From Pardosa pseudoannulata (Eukaryota > Arthropoda > Arachnida > Araneae > Lycosidae), in assembly GCA_032207245.1 (NCBI GenBank), contig CM063500.1, positions 63,694,430 to 63,758,429 on the forward strand: a DNA stretch of 64,000 bases. The letters are read 5' to 3'. A model generated the notes under the pieces. That model made no database searches. It was not told the origin of the DNA and was given only the letters and a program-made list of their open reading frames with translations. Shown here one piece after another: positions 13,601 through 26,700 of the stretch (the stretch's first letter is position 1; each line of letters starts with the position of its first letter). Both the position numbers and the translations under genes were made by a program.

Positions 13601-16600
13601 TGTTTCGAAGAAAATGATCTTTAAAGCTGAAAGACATATAGAAAAATTGAGGAAATATGAAACAGCAAATGACTATTTTCAAAAATATTAATATAATATA
13701 ATGATATCAAAAATACTGAAAGATCCAACATCTTTATGGCACAAATTTAAGTACGTTAACAGCTAACATCTGTGGCTATGAAACAGATATAGAAAGGTAA
13801 TTTTTGTGCTGAAAAATAGTAATTAATGTGAAATCAAAGTAATTAAGGCACAAGTAAAGATGAGTTGGGTGTGTTCAACTTTTCATTATTAAATAACATT
13901 TAAAACAAAAATTGATTTACAAAGAGACTGAAAAGTTTCATAACTATCATCAACTTGTATACATGTGTTTTCTATAAATTTCTACTTTTGTTGATTTAAT
14001 TATGTAGGCTTTTTGATATTTATAACATATTTGGTTAAAAAAGTTTTATCAGGTCTAGTCTATATATATAAAAATGAATTTGTGTCTGTCTGTACTCGAT
14101 AGACTCAAAAGCCATACATCCAATCGCCGTGAAAATTTGGGAAAATATTTGGTATACCCCTAGGAAGGTTTTTGTAAATTTTTTGAAGTTCGAAATCCAT
14201 TCCTTCCCCCTTTTTTGAGCATTTTATGTCATTATTCCAAGCATTATTTTTCACGGTTAAAAGCAAACTATTAACTTTTTAATTAATTGCATCATAACCA
14301 AGTGAAAGAAGCAATAATTTCTAGCAATGTGATGTCATTCCGTTAATCTCATGTAATTGTTTTAAGTGCAGTTTTCCTCGGTTAAGAGCAGATCAAAATT
14401 TTCAATTTATCACATAATAAATAGGTGAAAATGATATTTTTTTTAATCATTATGACATCATTTCTTTACGTATATCATTTATTCATTTCTTATTTTATAT
14501 TATTTAAATATTGTCTACATAGTATCAATTCAATTTGATCTGGAAATTTAGATATAAAGTGACTAGCTTTCATTCCTATGTGACGCAAATTATAGCATTT
14601 TTATATAAGAACTAATTTTAAATTTAATTCTAGGTTAATTTTTACGTTACAATGAAATGTTTATCAACAATATTCTAACAACAAAAAGTACAAATTTCAA
14701 TGACTCTCATAGGCAAATAAAAATGTATCATTTTATATAGTTAGCTTGATCCTTGATCATTTCAGAGAATCAGACAATAGTTGATCAGCTTCCGGTAGTC
14801 CAGAATGTTTAGTAAACAGGAGAAGTTCTTTATTGTCAAATTTTCACACTCTTATTTTGCACACACTTTCACATCTTATTGATGTACAACTTAGGTTTAA
14901 TGGAAACTGAAGTATAGAAACTGAATAGTGTTAAAATACGCTTATAATAGAAATATATAAATATGCCAATGACTTGAACTGCACTGTGACGAATTTAGAG
15001 AGTTATGCACGAAAAAAATCTTTATTTAAAAGTAATTAAGTTCACCGTAGCAAAGCACGGGCACACTTGCTATACACTATAATTATATTCAAATCAAATA
15101 TAAACATGAACATCAAAACAGCAAAATATCATTTTGTTGAACAAACTAAAGTAGCTTTCATATATTTACTGATGTACATGGGGGGGAGGGGGGAGAGAGG
15201 AGAAGCAATTATTACTAATATTTAATATTTAAAAACATAGTATGTGAATGTCAATGAAATTAAACATCTAAGAACCTAGTTTTCAAGCATTCTCTGTAGA
15301 ATATAAAAGATTACATGCTTACATTTATTACCAGTAGTTCAATTATATTACTACACATTGTACTGATTTAAATTTGTAAAGAGAAAAAGGTATCTTGAGA
15401 AATAAAACATAATTTAATAATAAAGTAACAGTGAACTGAATGGAATGTATATTGCAAAACAAAACACTTAAACATTTTGGAAAACAATAATCAGCAAATA
15501 AACACAGTTTTAACTAACAATAACAAAAACAACTAGCATGATTATAATTAATTACCTAAGATAGTCAAGATTACATAGTAATGATATCTGTACATTTGAA
15601 GAAAAACCCACTGTGTACATGATTTTTAAAAATTAATATGTCTGAACATTTTTGTATGTGTTCTCAACTATTGTGCAATAAAAGCATTACCTCCAATTCA
15701 TAAATTTAATGAATTGGAAAAAAAAAAATAATAAAAACTACGAACCAACATGGTTTCAAGGTAAACAATCTTATTTGAACATAAAACACATTACTTCTCC
15801 TACTTTCATAGACCTACAGGCACTATGCTTTCCCTATTACTTTTATAAAATGTTTATAAAGCTTTTCACTAAAATCAGTCCAATTCAAACAAATATGTAA
15901 AGAATCCTTTACCATGTTCTTATAAAATTTGTCACATAATATCCTTTATTTTTAAAGTACACATATGTACAGATTAGGGAAGAAAAAACTATGTATTTAT
16001 TTCTATTACACTTATAGACATATTTTGAGAAAATATGTTTTAAAATGTGAACTCTACAATTTTTAACACTGATATTTAGCAATTACTTTGTATTTTTTGT
16101 TATGTTTAATTTCCATGAGAGTGTGAAAGTAGTTGATAAAGCAGCTGTTTATGATACATCAGATGAGAGTGAAGAAGAATTTAATGCGTTCTGTAGTGAA
16201 TAAGATACTTTTTTGTAAGGAATTTGCACCCATGACTCATGTGTGCCCTTCCCGATATCAGCAAAATCACCCCACTGACCCCTTTCACCCGGCGTTCCTT
16301 AGGGGGAATAAGAAGCCGGCCAGCAAAGGGGAGGGGGGGTGATAAGGTTTTTTGGATCCCCCGAGGAAGAGAGAAGATCTGCAAGAGAGGAGTTGGATTT
16401 GGGCCTGCGACTTGGAGACATCTCTCAGTTCTCGTCAGAGAGAACACAACGACGGTTTTATGTTTGGACTTAAAGAAATGCTTGGTTTATCCTTTCTGAC
16501 TCATGCAGGTGCCGAGGTTTCTAAATATGATATTTTGTTTTACTCTAATGTTTCAAAAATCTTGTAAATAAATTTGTGTCGTCCATTTAAAATTATGGAG

Positions 16601-19600
16601 GATTTATGCATCTCAACGATGATCTAAGAACATACCTGCCCCAGTAAAGTAGGTGGGCAGGTCACACGCAAGTATAACGCACCAGAACAGTGCATTATAA
16701 CATGGCCCCCGGAGTGGGGGTGGTTGTTACACTTTTCAATACACATTAACATAAAAATACATTGGAAAAACTTTTTTCTATATTTAAACCTTGAAAAATC
16801 ATTGGGTGCCATATGCTTTGTAAAATAAAAAACATTTTTTAAAATATAATTATTTGCAACATATCAGATATCAATAAGAAAAATTCAATGCCACAAAAAG
16901 AACAAACATTTAGTTATTATATACTTACGGTACTGGTGTTAGAATAAGAAAGAGAGTAAGAAGTATTCGTTCAGCACAACAACATTCAAACACTTCATTT
17001 TTTTCTCTGCTTTTTTCACAGTTATTAATTGGAACTTGAAGAAGTTGTGACGCCCAGTCTCTAATGCCATTAGGACATCTGATTACATGATTTAATAGGA
17101 AAAAGAAGTTGTTTTCATAATCACTGCCTCCATTTAAATTTGAAACCTGAAATGAAAGCAGATTAAATTGCTAAATAATGAAAAAAACTGGAAGATATAT
17201 TTAATAAATATATGAAACATGTTTTACCAGAATCTTCAACCAATTTTGGCAAGTCTCTAAGTAATGTTTGTCTTCAACATTCTGTCTTTGTGAATCAAAT
17301 AAAACACTAATGCATTTCTTTAATTTCTCAATTTCTGCTTCACTATGTGAGGTAAACATTTTTGTAGACATATCTTAAAAAGAATAACAATCATATATTA
17401 TTGTAAGTTAAAGAAATTTCAGCAGGAATAGTAGTAGCAACAGTAAGGTAAAAAATTTCAAGACATTACTGAAGAAATAAGTTATTATTCAGACAGTGAT
17501 AAAATTATAATATCTAATAGTTTTATGGTCATAAATAAAGAAAACATAAAACATATACATATCATTGATAAAATAAAAATAAATAATTTATCAAATGTAT
17601 ATTTGATTAACAAGAGAGAGCTACATGTCTTTGGACAATATTTCATATCGAACTTAAAAATAAATAGCAAGAAATTTTACTACCCCCCTCATTTTTTTAT
17701 ATAACCACTTGGCCGATTCTGTCAAAATGCATAGTACACACTCGTTGTGCTGCAAATGCCACTGGTAAGGGAACACAGCAGAGCAGAAGTCATGGGAGGA
17801 ATTAGGAAAATTATTGGATAATCTAATCGACTTCTTGATGGTGCCACAATTTGTGAGGGTGGCACAAACCACACAGGCCAAATGGATTGTTACTTGTAGA
17901 GGGAAGAGAAATTAGCTCATTGCACTTCAGGATGGACACCAGATGGAAAGAGAAAACAGGAAATTTTGAGAGGAGGAATCTAAGCTTTGGAACCATTCCT
18001 CTAAGTCCTTGCAAAAGTACCTGCGAAACTCCTGTGAGCTTGAAAATACCCACTGAAATCTTGTACCAGTTCCAGGGATGAAAAAATTGAGTAATATAAT
18101 TGAACAATATTGTAATAGAACGCAAAACTTGAGTTTGTGTTACATTGACACCTGCATTTTTTTACAGCATTAAGGAGCGAAGACAGATACTTTGAGAGAG
18201 GGTAGGCAAGCCCTACTCCAGGGAGGTGAAAGTTTACCAGGAGGGGGAAGGATGATAGTCCATCTGTGCCAGTTGCAGAGGAGAAGGACATTTTTTCATC
18301 GAGGTGAAAGCTTGACGAAGAGGGAGGGGGGAGATTCTACCCAGGCCCTCATGAACAGCAGTTGAGGTGATGCCTATTTGGAACAAGATGGAACGGACAT
18401 TCATGAAGGAGAGCGGAAACCGAGAGAGAGTTGCAGACCGCTCAGCACTATTTGGTTATTTTCAGCCATTTTTGTGGTTAATGATGTTCAGTGTACACAT
18501 GTTTAACAAATTTGTAAATAATAAATATTTAGTCTAGGATTTTTTCGCTGAAGTAATTAATTGTCGCCAAGACAGGCTTTCATCGAATCCACAATACCTG
18601 CTCCAGTAACAATAGGCGAGCAGGTACAGAAATGAGGCATGCGGTCATTGGGAAAGACAACCATGGACACGCGAGATGCTTACAAATATAATAAAAGGGA
18701 AGGAGGGGAAGGTGCTGAAGGTAACGTAAAAAAAAAGCTGAGCTGTAGTCCCTTTGGCTGAGTTGCAGAGGTTAGCCTGAAGGGCCATAATGTATGTCTA
18801 ATGCTGACCATATTGCTGAGTCACTGATCATTGCAGTCATGTAAAGACATATAAAGAAATATAATTCTGATAGTTTAAGGAAAAAATAAAGATAATAGTA
18901 AGAGATACCTTTTTGTGTTATTTCAGGCTTTTCATTTTCTTGTATTAAATTATGCATATAATGTTCTATTCGTAACCTAAGCAATTCTTCAGAATAAGAA
19001 TGAAATGCTGCTGAAAGCAATGATTCTTCAATTTCTTTTAAAGTTTTTACCACTTCATTAAATTTTATTTCATCCAACTCTTTGATGCAATATGTTTGCT
19101 TTATATTCACAGTGTAGCCATCTGCACACTTTCCCTGTATGGAAAAAAAAAGCATGAAAAAAACAATTGCACTGACAACAATTTAAAATAAACACCTCAA
19201 AACTACAGTACAGTAAAAGATGACAATATATCAATTATAATAAGTAAAAAATTACATTAGACATGAAAACTTGTTTAACAATAAATCACTAGATGTGGCA
19301 AGATTAATTATACTCTTGAAATCCCAGATTAATGAAATCACTGCAAAAAGTTTAAATTACTTCTAAATGATAGGATTAACTTTTAATCATATCTTAAATT
19401 AGTGCATATCAAGATATCTAAACTAAAGATGATACAGTGATTGTACTTCATCTAACCTTAATGGTAAACATCATTAGAATTAAACTAGGAATAAAACAGA
19501 TAATGATTTTGTTGGATATGAAATATCAGGAACTCCCTTGATTGCTGAATATGAATATATTGATATTTTAATACTGGATATCCAATATCAAAAAATTTTT

Positions 19601-22600
19601 GGCATATTTTATGCTTAATATCTAGTACTAACTTTTTAAAAATATTATAGTTATTAATATATCATTTTCTACAAAAAATTTACCATAAATCGAAATTGAA
19701 TTTACAAAGAATGTCTGGTTATATATATATCAATAATGATACACAAAAAGAATTAACTTTATTTTTAATTGTACTATTATATTCCCATAAAAGTGGTATA
19801 TATTAAACAATATTTATTAATAGATCATTGACAACAAGCAATTTTTTTAAATGAGAGACTTATTCCTCTTTGTCTCTTATCCTCTAGATTAAGATAAGGT
19901 CTTGATGTATATCTTGCTGATGGCAGATTTTTTCCCCAGTTTTTTTAAATATCAATTACTGTGATTTCTGTAAGTTTTATCAATTCTTCAAACATCCAAC
20001 AAAATTTGTTTTAAATTAAAAATTTAAAAAAGTTTATAATTACTAAGTTCTCAAAATCCAGTTTTTGATTGAGAGCAAACATTTTCAGTTCCAGATATTC
20101 AATTCGATGTCTGAATATCCAGATCTTTAACTTAGATATCTGGCAGACTACTGGATAGCCAAAATTTAGCCAGATATGATGGGTACCAAATAGTTATTCA
20201 GTAATGTAGCAAGCATAACTCGAACCCAAGGCACAAAACTTTTATGATGCTCCATTCCTCAATAAACATAAAGCAATCTATAATATAGAATGTGCCATCT
20301 CATGCCCCTCTATGATGGGTGCCCAAGACATGAAAGACTTCCTCTTGCGAGGTTACTAGCTATTCTTCCTAATTAAAACAAATGAAAACGAAAACAAAAC
20401 TGAAAGATGAAAGGAAGGATTATTTGTCAATACAGTATACATATTCAAGTACAGTGACCTCTTACTTAATGAAACTCAAAGGAAAGAAAAAAGTCATAAA
20501 CATACAAAAGTCATATAAGTGAGAGTTCACTCATTCTAACAGCTTCATGAATATCATTAAATCTGAAGCAGGGTTATTGTTAGAAGTTGCAGCTAAATTG
20601 GCTCTTTTTATAACTTCCAGTGAATCCCGGCAATTTTTTTTAAAAAGTTAACCAACGCAGGAGAGTTTACCGCCATTTTGAGCATCATTCGTTAAGGAAG
20701 CTGACTCTCACTGTATGTTTGGACTTGACGTCTGCACAGCAAACGCAATTGTGACTTCAACTATCACTTTGCAGCTACAAACTGTGTAATTTTGTGATTG
20801 TCTGAGTGGGGGAGGAAGCCGTATGATTATGTAAAATTGTATGCAATGTTTGCTACTAGATATATGAGGACCTGTGGATTGTTTTTTGTACTTGTGCATT
20901 TTCCCGGCATGTAGGCAGACATCGTATAATATGTTCTTTTAAGATTTAAAAATAAATTTACTTTTTTTGTTTTTTAAAATAACTTGTTATTTTTATACGT
21001 AATGTACATAACTTCAGTTACTTTTCATCTACAGTTGTAATTTTATAGTACTCATGGCAGTGGCGTGCAGTCCATATGTGCAGGGTGTGCAGTGCACCCC
21101 CTAGCAAAATTGAGACACTAATTTTCTGTACCTATGTCTACCTATCTTTATATGGTATATAATAAATATTATTTATAATTTATTCAAATATTATGTTGAT
21201 TTGCTTGCTTGTATTCTCGCAGTGCGTGCAGTACTAGGTGATGCACTACGTAGCGCGTCCAAAAGCAAAAATAAGAAATTTTTATGTGTACGCACTGTGC
21301 ACTAATAGAAAATCACGCTTTATATGTATGGGCTACTGGAGAAGCACAGCCTACTATAGCACTGAAATAAGTGCAGCTATTTTTTCTGCACTCGGCATAC
21401 AGAATCATCCAAAGGTACGGTTTATTAAGCGTTGTACTGGAGCAGAGACTTACGTGCTGAAGCGATTTTGGTTTTTTAACTGATTAATTGACCATACGAT
21501 TTTGCAGACGGTTAATGTTTATATTTATATATTGTAAGATTTTGTTTTTATGGAAATATAAAAAAAGTATTTCATCAATATAAAGTGAAATGTTTTAGCG
21601 TGGTAAATTAATTTCGGTAATGTATTATATTTATTGAAATAATTAGCTGAAAAAAAAAATGTTTTGTTTTAAAGAAACAAATTTTAACCACTGACTCACG
21701 GATATCTCTACCAGAATCCTACTCTGTTCAGTTCGAGTATTGAGTTGTTTGTCTCAATACCGGTAACAGTTATCTTCTATATCAATGCCATGTATTAAAT
21801 TGTTACATAATTTTTCAAATGATTTTGAAACTATTATAAAAATGTACCACTATCATTAAGCATGAAAAGAACTTTTTACACAAATATTTAAGTACATCAT
21901 TATTAAATTTATAAACAAAGCTACAAAAAGATATAACAGTTTTCTACCCCATTTATCTCTTCTGAATAAACACACTAATATTTCTCTATATTAATCCATT
22001 TATTTTCAATAATAGAGACAAGAACTGATCATCAGAAACTGACAGAACCTGTAAGGTCTTGGAAGATACTTAGTTCGTTTGACTAAATAATCACAGTTTA
22101 AGTGAAAATAATTGCATTTCCTAACTTAAAAAGGTGTCATAAATAACAGAGGTATATACAGAGTGGCCACAAAATAGTGTTTTTCATATTCTCTAATATT
22201 TTTAGGTTTTCTAATATAATTACAGATATTTGTTGATGGCTTTGTTGTTGTTCTTTAATGCATATGTTTTCTCCACCCACCCTTCATAAGTCAAAGAAGT
22301 AAGAAATTTTATATTAAGAAAAAAGCAAGCATAATATTTTAGGAAAAAATAAAGTTCAGATACACATGCTAAGGAAAATATCAGCCACAAGAATAAAATA
22401 CTTTTTACAATATTACATACCACTTTGACTATAATCTCTATTCAGTTGTTTAATTCAATGATTTCAAAATAAATTGAGAACAACAAAATGAAAAAATCGA
22501 CTAATTATTGCATAAATAACAAAACAGTGCAAATTTATCCACAGATTGCATATAAAACTGGTTTTGAAAACTAAAAAAGAAAGAAAGACAAGAAATTAAA

Positions 22601-23684
22601 CTTAAAGCTGGATTCATAATTATGATTTCAGCTTAAAAGAAAGATGCTTTTTCAAAAGAAAGAGATGTATTAGAGAAGAAAACATTTTATTTGACCAAAC
22701 AAAAAATAATTTATTTTCTTCAATTTTTCAAAAATATTAAATTTTTTTTTTTTTTTTTTTAAATTTTGAGCTATTTGACATTTTAGGCTTTTTGCCATTA
22801 AGAAAACTTTCTCTTGTTTGAAAACTTCTTTATGTTCCTCTTCTTTTTCTGCTTTTTAAAACCTCTGAATAACACGCTCTGGAATTTTTTAGCCGAACGA
22901 TGGCCAATTGGTTAGGGTGCTGACCTTCGGAACCAGAGTTCGTATCCCACCGTGGCATGGATGTTCATAGCCGTTCGGAATCGGCTTTAAACTGTAGGTC
23001 CCGGTCTCATTAGCCCTCGTGTTGCAAAAAGCAGACCGTAGCACTCCAAACCAATCTGGAATTTTATATACTGCCAATATTATGTTCCATACCATTAAAT
23101 GCATCAAAAACTATTCATTGAGATGTCTCTTCTCTCGTGTTTTGCAAAATCATTCTGAATTTAGAGAAAAATCATGTTCTATATTGGCATTTTCATGAAA
23201 GTATGAAAACATTTTTTAGAACTTTTTCATGAGAACTACAGTTTTCAAAATGATTCAAAATATTTGTCCAAAAGTGGTGATGTCATTCCTTGTATCAGTA
23301 ACTGACTATCACTTCTGACAGGTTATAGACTTTATTAAATTTTCTAAGCATTATCAGCAATTGTGAACAAAGTCTGAAAACCCCTTTCTTAAAGGAAACA
23401 AATGAAGTGATTATTCTAAGAATTTTAAAATAATTCAATAATTTATAAATTGGATCTTGGAATTTCATATTGAGAATTCTTTGATATTTCCAGGGTATCC
23501 GCCAAAATGAAATTTTTCAAATCCATGACTTTCCCTGATTTTAGCAGATCATTTTCCATGACTTTAAAAATATTTTGTTAAAGTATATATGAATAAAACT
23601 TCTGATGTACATACAAATAAAATGTATGCTTTAAGAGAAATTACAAGAACTTATGATAAAAAATACTTTATAAATGTTTATAAA

Positions 23685-23719
<35 letters not shown>

Positions 23720-26700
23720 CAGCCGCTTCCGTTCAGAAAGGAAATTACTTGCAGAGGCATTTTTTGATTTTTTTTCTAATGGTAGCTTTGTGGATCCATG
23801 ACTTTCCATGACTTTTACTCATTTTACTTAGAAAATCATGACTTTCCATGACAAAATTAATCCATTGTCTAAATCCATGATTTTCCCTGACTTTCCAGGT
23901 GCGCGGAAACCCTGTATTTCCCATTTTATTCCAATCTTTTTCAAATAACCCAATATTTCCAGATTTTCCAGGTCTGTGACCATCTTGCATATAACAAAAA
24001 GTAATAAAACTGGAAGAAATTTAATATTTCCCACAAGGCTTTGTCAAGACCAGAAAAAAAAGACTCATAATGGAAAGAGTTATACAAATGAGAGGTCTTA
24101 TACTTTATCTGACACAGATGAACAGTTTAGAGATATATAATAAAAGAAAATATGTTTTATTAGACAATAAGTAAAAAGTTTGATCAATTATTGAGAAGTA
24201 TAAAAACTCACCTTAGCGGATGCCTCCTTTTTTACAGTCTTCCACAAACTATCCTTTTTTCTTTTTAAATTTGAATTTAAATATTTTATCCTTGAGTGAC
24301 ATTGTGAGTAAGATTTCTTAGCTCTGTGATAAGAATGAATCATATCCATCATAGGGTGACTTTCTAAGGCATAAATATCCTATACAAAATAAATTAAATA
24401 AACAAATTAAAATGAAACATAAGGGGCAATTAAGGTATCTGTCTACGTTCGGAGAACTTTTTTCTTTAAACGTAGAAACTAGTTCACGTTTTTACATTTA
24501 TTTTTTATATTATAGAGAATTGCACTTAAAAAAATTATTCCTGGAGAAGTTTTTATAAAATTTCTAATAAATGAAGAAAATTTAGTAAAAAAAATCTGGT
24601 TTTTTCAAAAGGTCTAATTTTTTAATAAGTTAAATTATTTCAATATTTTTTGATGCAACACATTTCTTATACACTGGACTAGTGAATCACCTAAAATCTT
24701 TGCTTAATTTACATTTGGCAAAAAATTTTGGTTCTTCAAAATCATACACATTGAATTTTTAACGAATTTTCATTACCTTTATATCTAACTATGAGTGTAA
24801 CATCATTAAAAATTATCCAAATATAAAGCTTTTAGGTCATTCACTAGTAAATACTATCAAAAGCATTCATAATAATTTTCAACAAAATATTTTAAGAACT
24901 TTTTGAGAAATCACATTTCAAGTTTCAACATTTTATTAAAAATACCGTTCTGAGAAAAACGCATTTGAAGTTTATGAAAGCAAGTTTAACTATTAAAAAA
25001 TTAAAATACATGTTTCAAATTCCCCACACTTTCTTACTTCAAAACTTTCTAATTGCCAAGTTGCTAATTATTAAAAATACTAGAAAAATGTTTAAACTAA
25101 TCTTCATAAAAATTTAAAAAGTTTTGTCCACAAAATGATCTTAAAAGGCTTTAAATTCACAACTTCCGGTTCCGAAGTCGCTACTTCTGTTTTGTTTTGA
25201 CAGCTGTCACTGATGTTTAAACAGCTGTAACTTTTCTTTAAAATGCCGTAGAGACAAAACAAAAACATATTTAGAAGCTTAAAAGTTGAAACTTTACAAT
25301 TAGAAATAAAAAAAAAGTTTATGATTTTTGGCAAAGAAAGACAGATACCTTAAGCAGATAAATAAATATTCTCAAATCAAAAGAGAGAAAAAATACATAA
25401 GAACAATTTTGAACAAACCTTTATGAAATCTTCATAAACTTTGTTAGCCTTAACAGTTACTTTAACCATGAATTTATGAGTGAAAGTCTCTACCAGAGTC
25501 TGAGATGATACAATATTATTAATTTTCTCACAGTGCTGAAGACATTTTAAGTCTGGATATCTCACTAGAGGATACAATTCTGCAACACCTTCCTTGTTAT
25601 TTTTTAATGACAATTTTTCTGATGTATGAGGACTAGTAAGCTTCAATTTGGAGGTGCTATCGGTGGCATATAAAATATTTTGAGGAATTTCAATGGTATG
25701 ACTTGAGACAGTTTTATCACAGACATTGCTTGATTCATTTTGTTTAGAAGCATTTGAAATAACTGTGGCACTTGGTTGGACATCATTTTTGTAATTATCT
25801 GTATTTCCTTCAGATACACAAGGAGTTTCCACAATACTTGAAAGTTCGATCTCTGAATTACGCACACGAGTTGATTCCTAAAATTAGAATTCATCATGTC
25901 ATATACTTTTACATAAACAGAATTCTTCTATAATTTTATAATTTTTAATGAACAAATTTAGTCCCACTTGATATTAGTCGAATCCATAAATTAAAATACT
26001 AATCAACTCGAAAAAACACATTTAAAATTTCCATGAATTTAAATACATTACACATGCACTTAAAGGTACAATTAATAAAAATTGTTTTTTATATTTAAAT
26101 TTGTATATTTCTTTCATTTTGAATTTAATTCTTATTTTTTATTTATTTATTTTTTTTTTTTGGTTTGGTTTGGAGTGTTACGGACTACTTTTTGCAACAT
26201 GAGGGCTAATGAGACCAGGACCTACAGCTTAAAGCTGATTCCAAATGGCTGCAAACATCCATGCCTCAGTGGGATTCGAACCCACGAACTCCTATTCCAA
26301 AGGCCAGCACCCTAACCAATCGGCCTTATTTTTTTTTAATCTGTTTTTTAGATACCAATCTTATTCTATCAGTAACAGTTGTATCACTTCAGAAGTATTT
26401 AACATTTATGTCTTATAAGAAATATTTCTATTAGTAGATACATAAATTCTCTTTAAATTATCTGGCAGAAAACTAGGTGTTTGTTCACTAGTCTGTACAA
26501 AGGAAAATCACCAAATATAATTTTTTATTTCTTTTATCATAAATAATTTAATAACTGAGTTCTTATGATAATTTGTTTTTAAAAATTTCAGTAAATTAAC
26601 CTAAAACTCATCTGAATTTTATTAATATTTTCATCTTTTGATTTTGCACTATGAGAGGTACTTAAAAAAGTGAGTAAATTAAGAATATAGACATACTTAA

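Noticed and set aside
16181..16499. Overlapping 70-90-codon frames on both strands
   Set aside because: They fall inside the GC-richer LTR-like block, where stops are rarer; none shows a domain.
22891..23055. Possible tRNA gene
   Set aside because: The tRNA-like head continues into a SINE body, lacks a full cloverleaf and is flanked by a target duplication.
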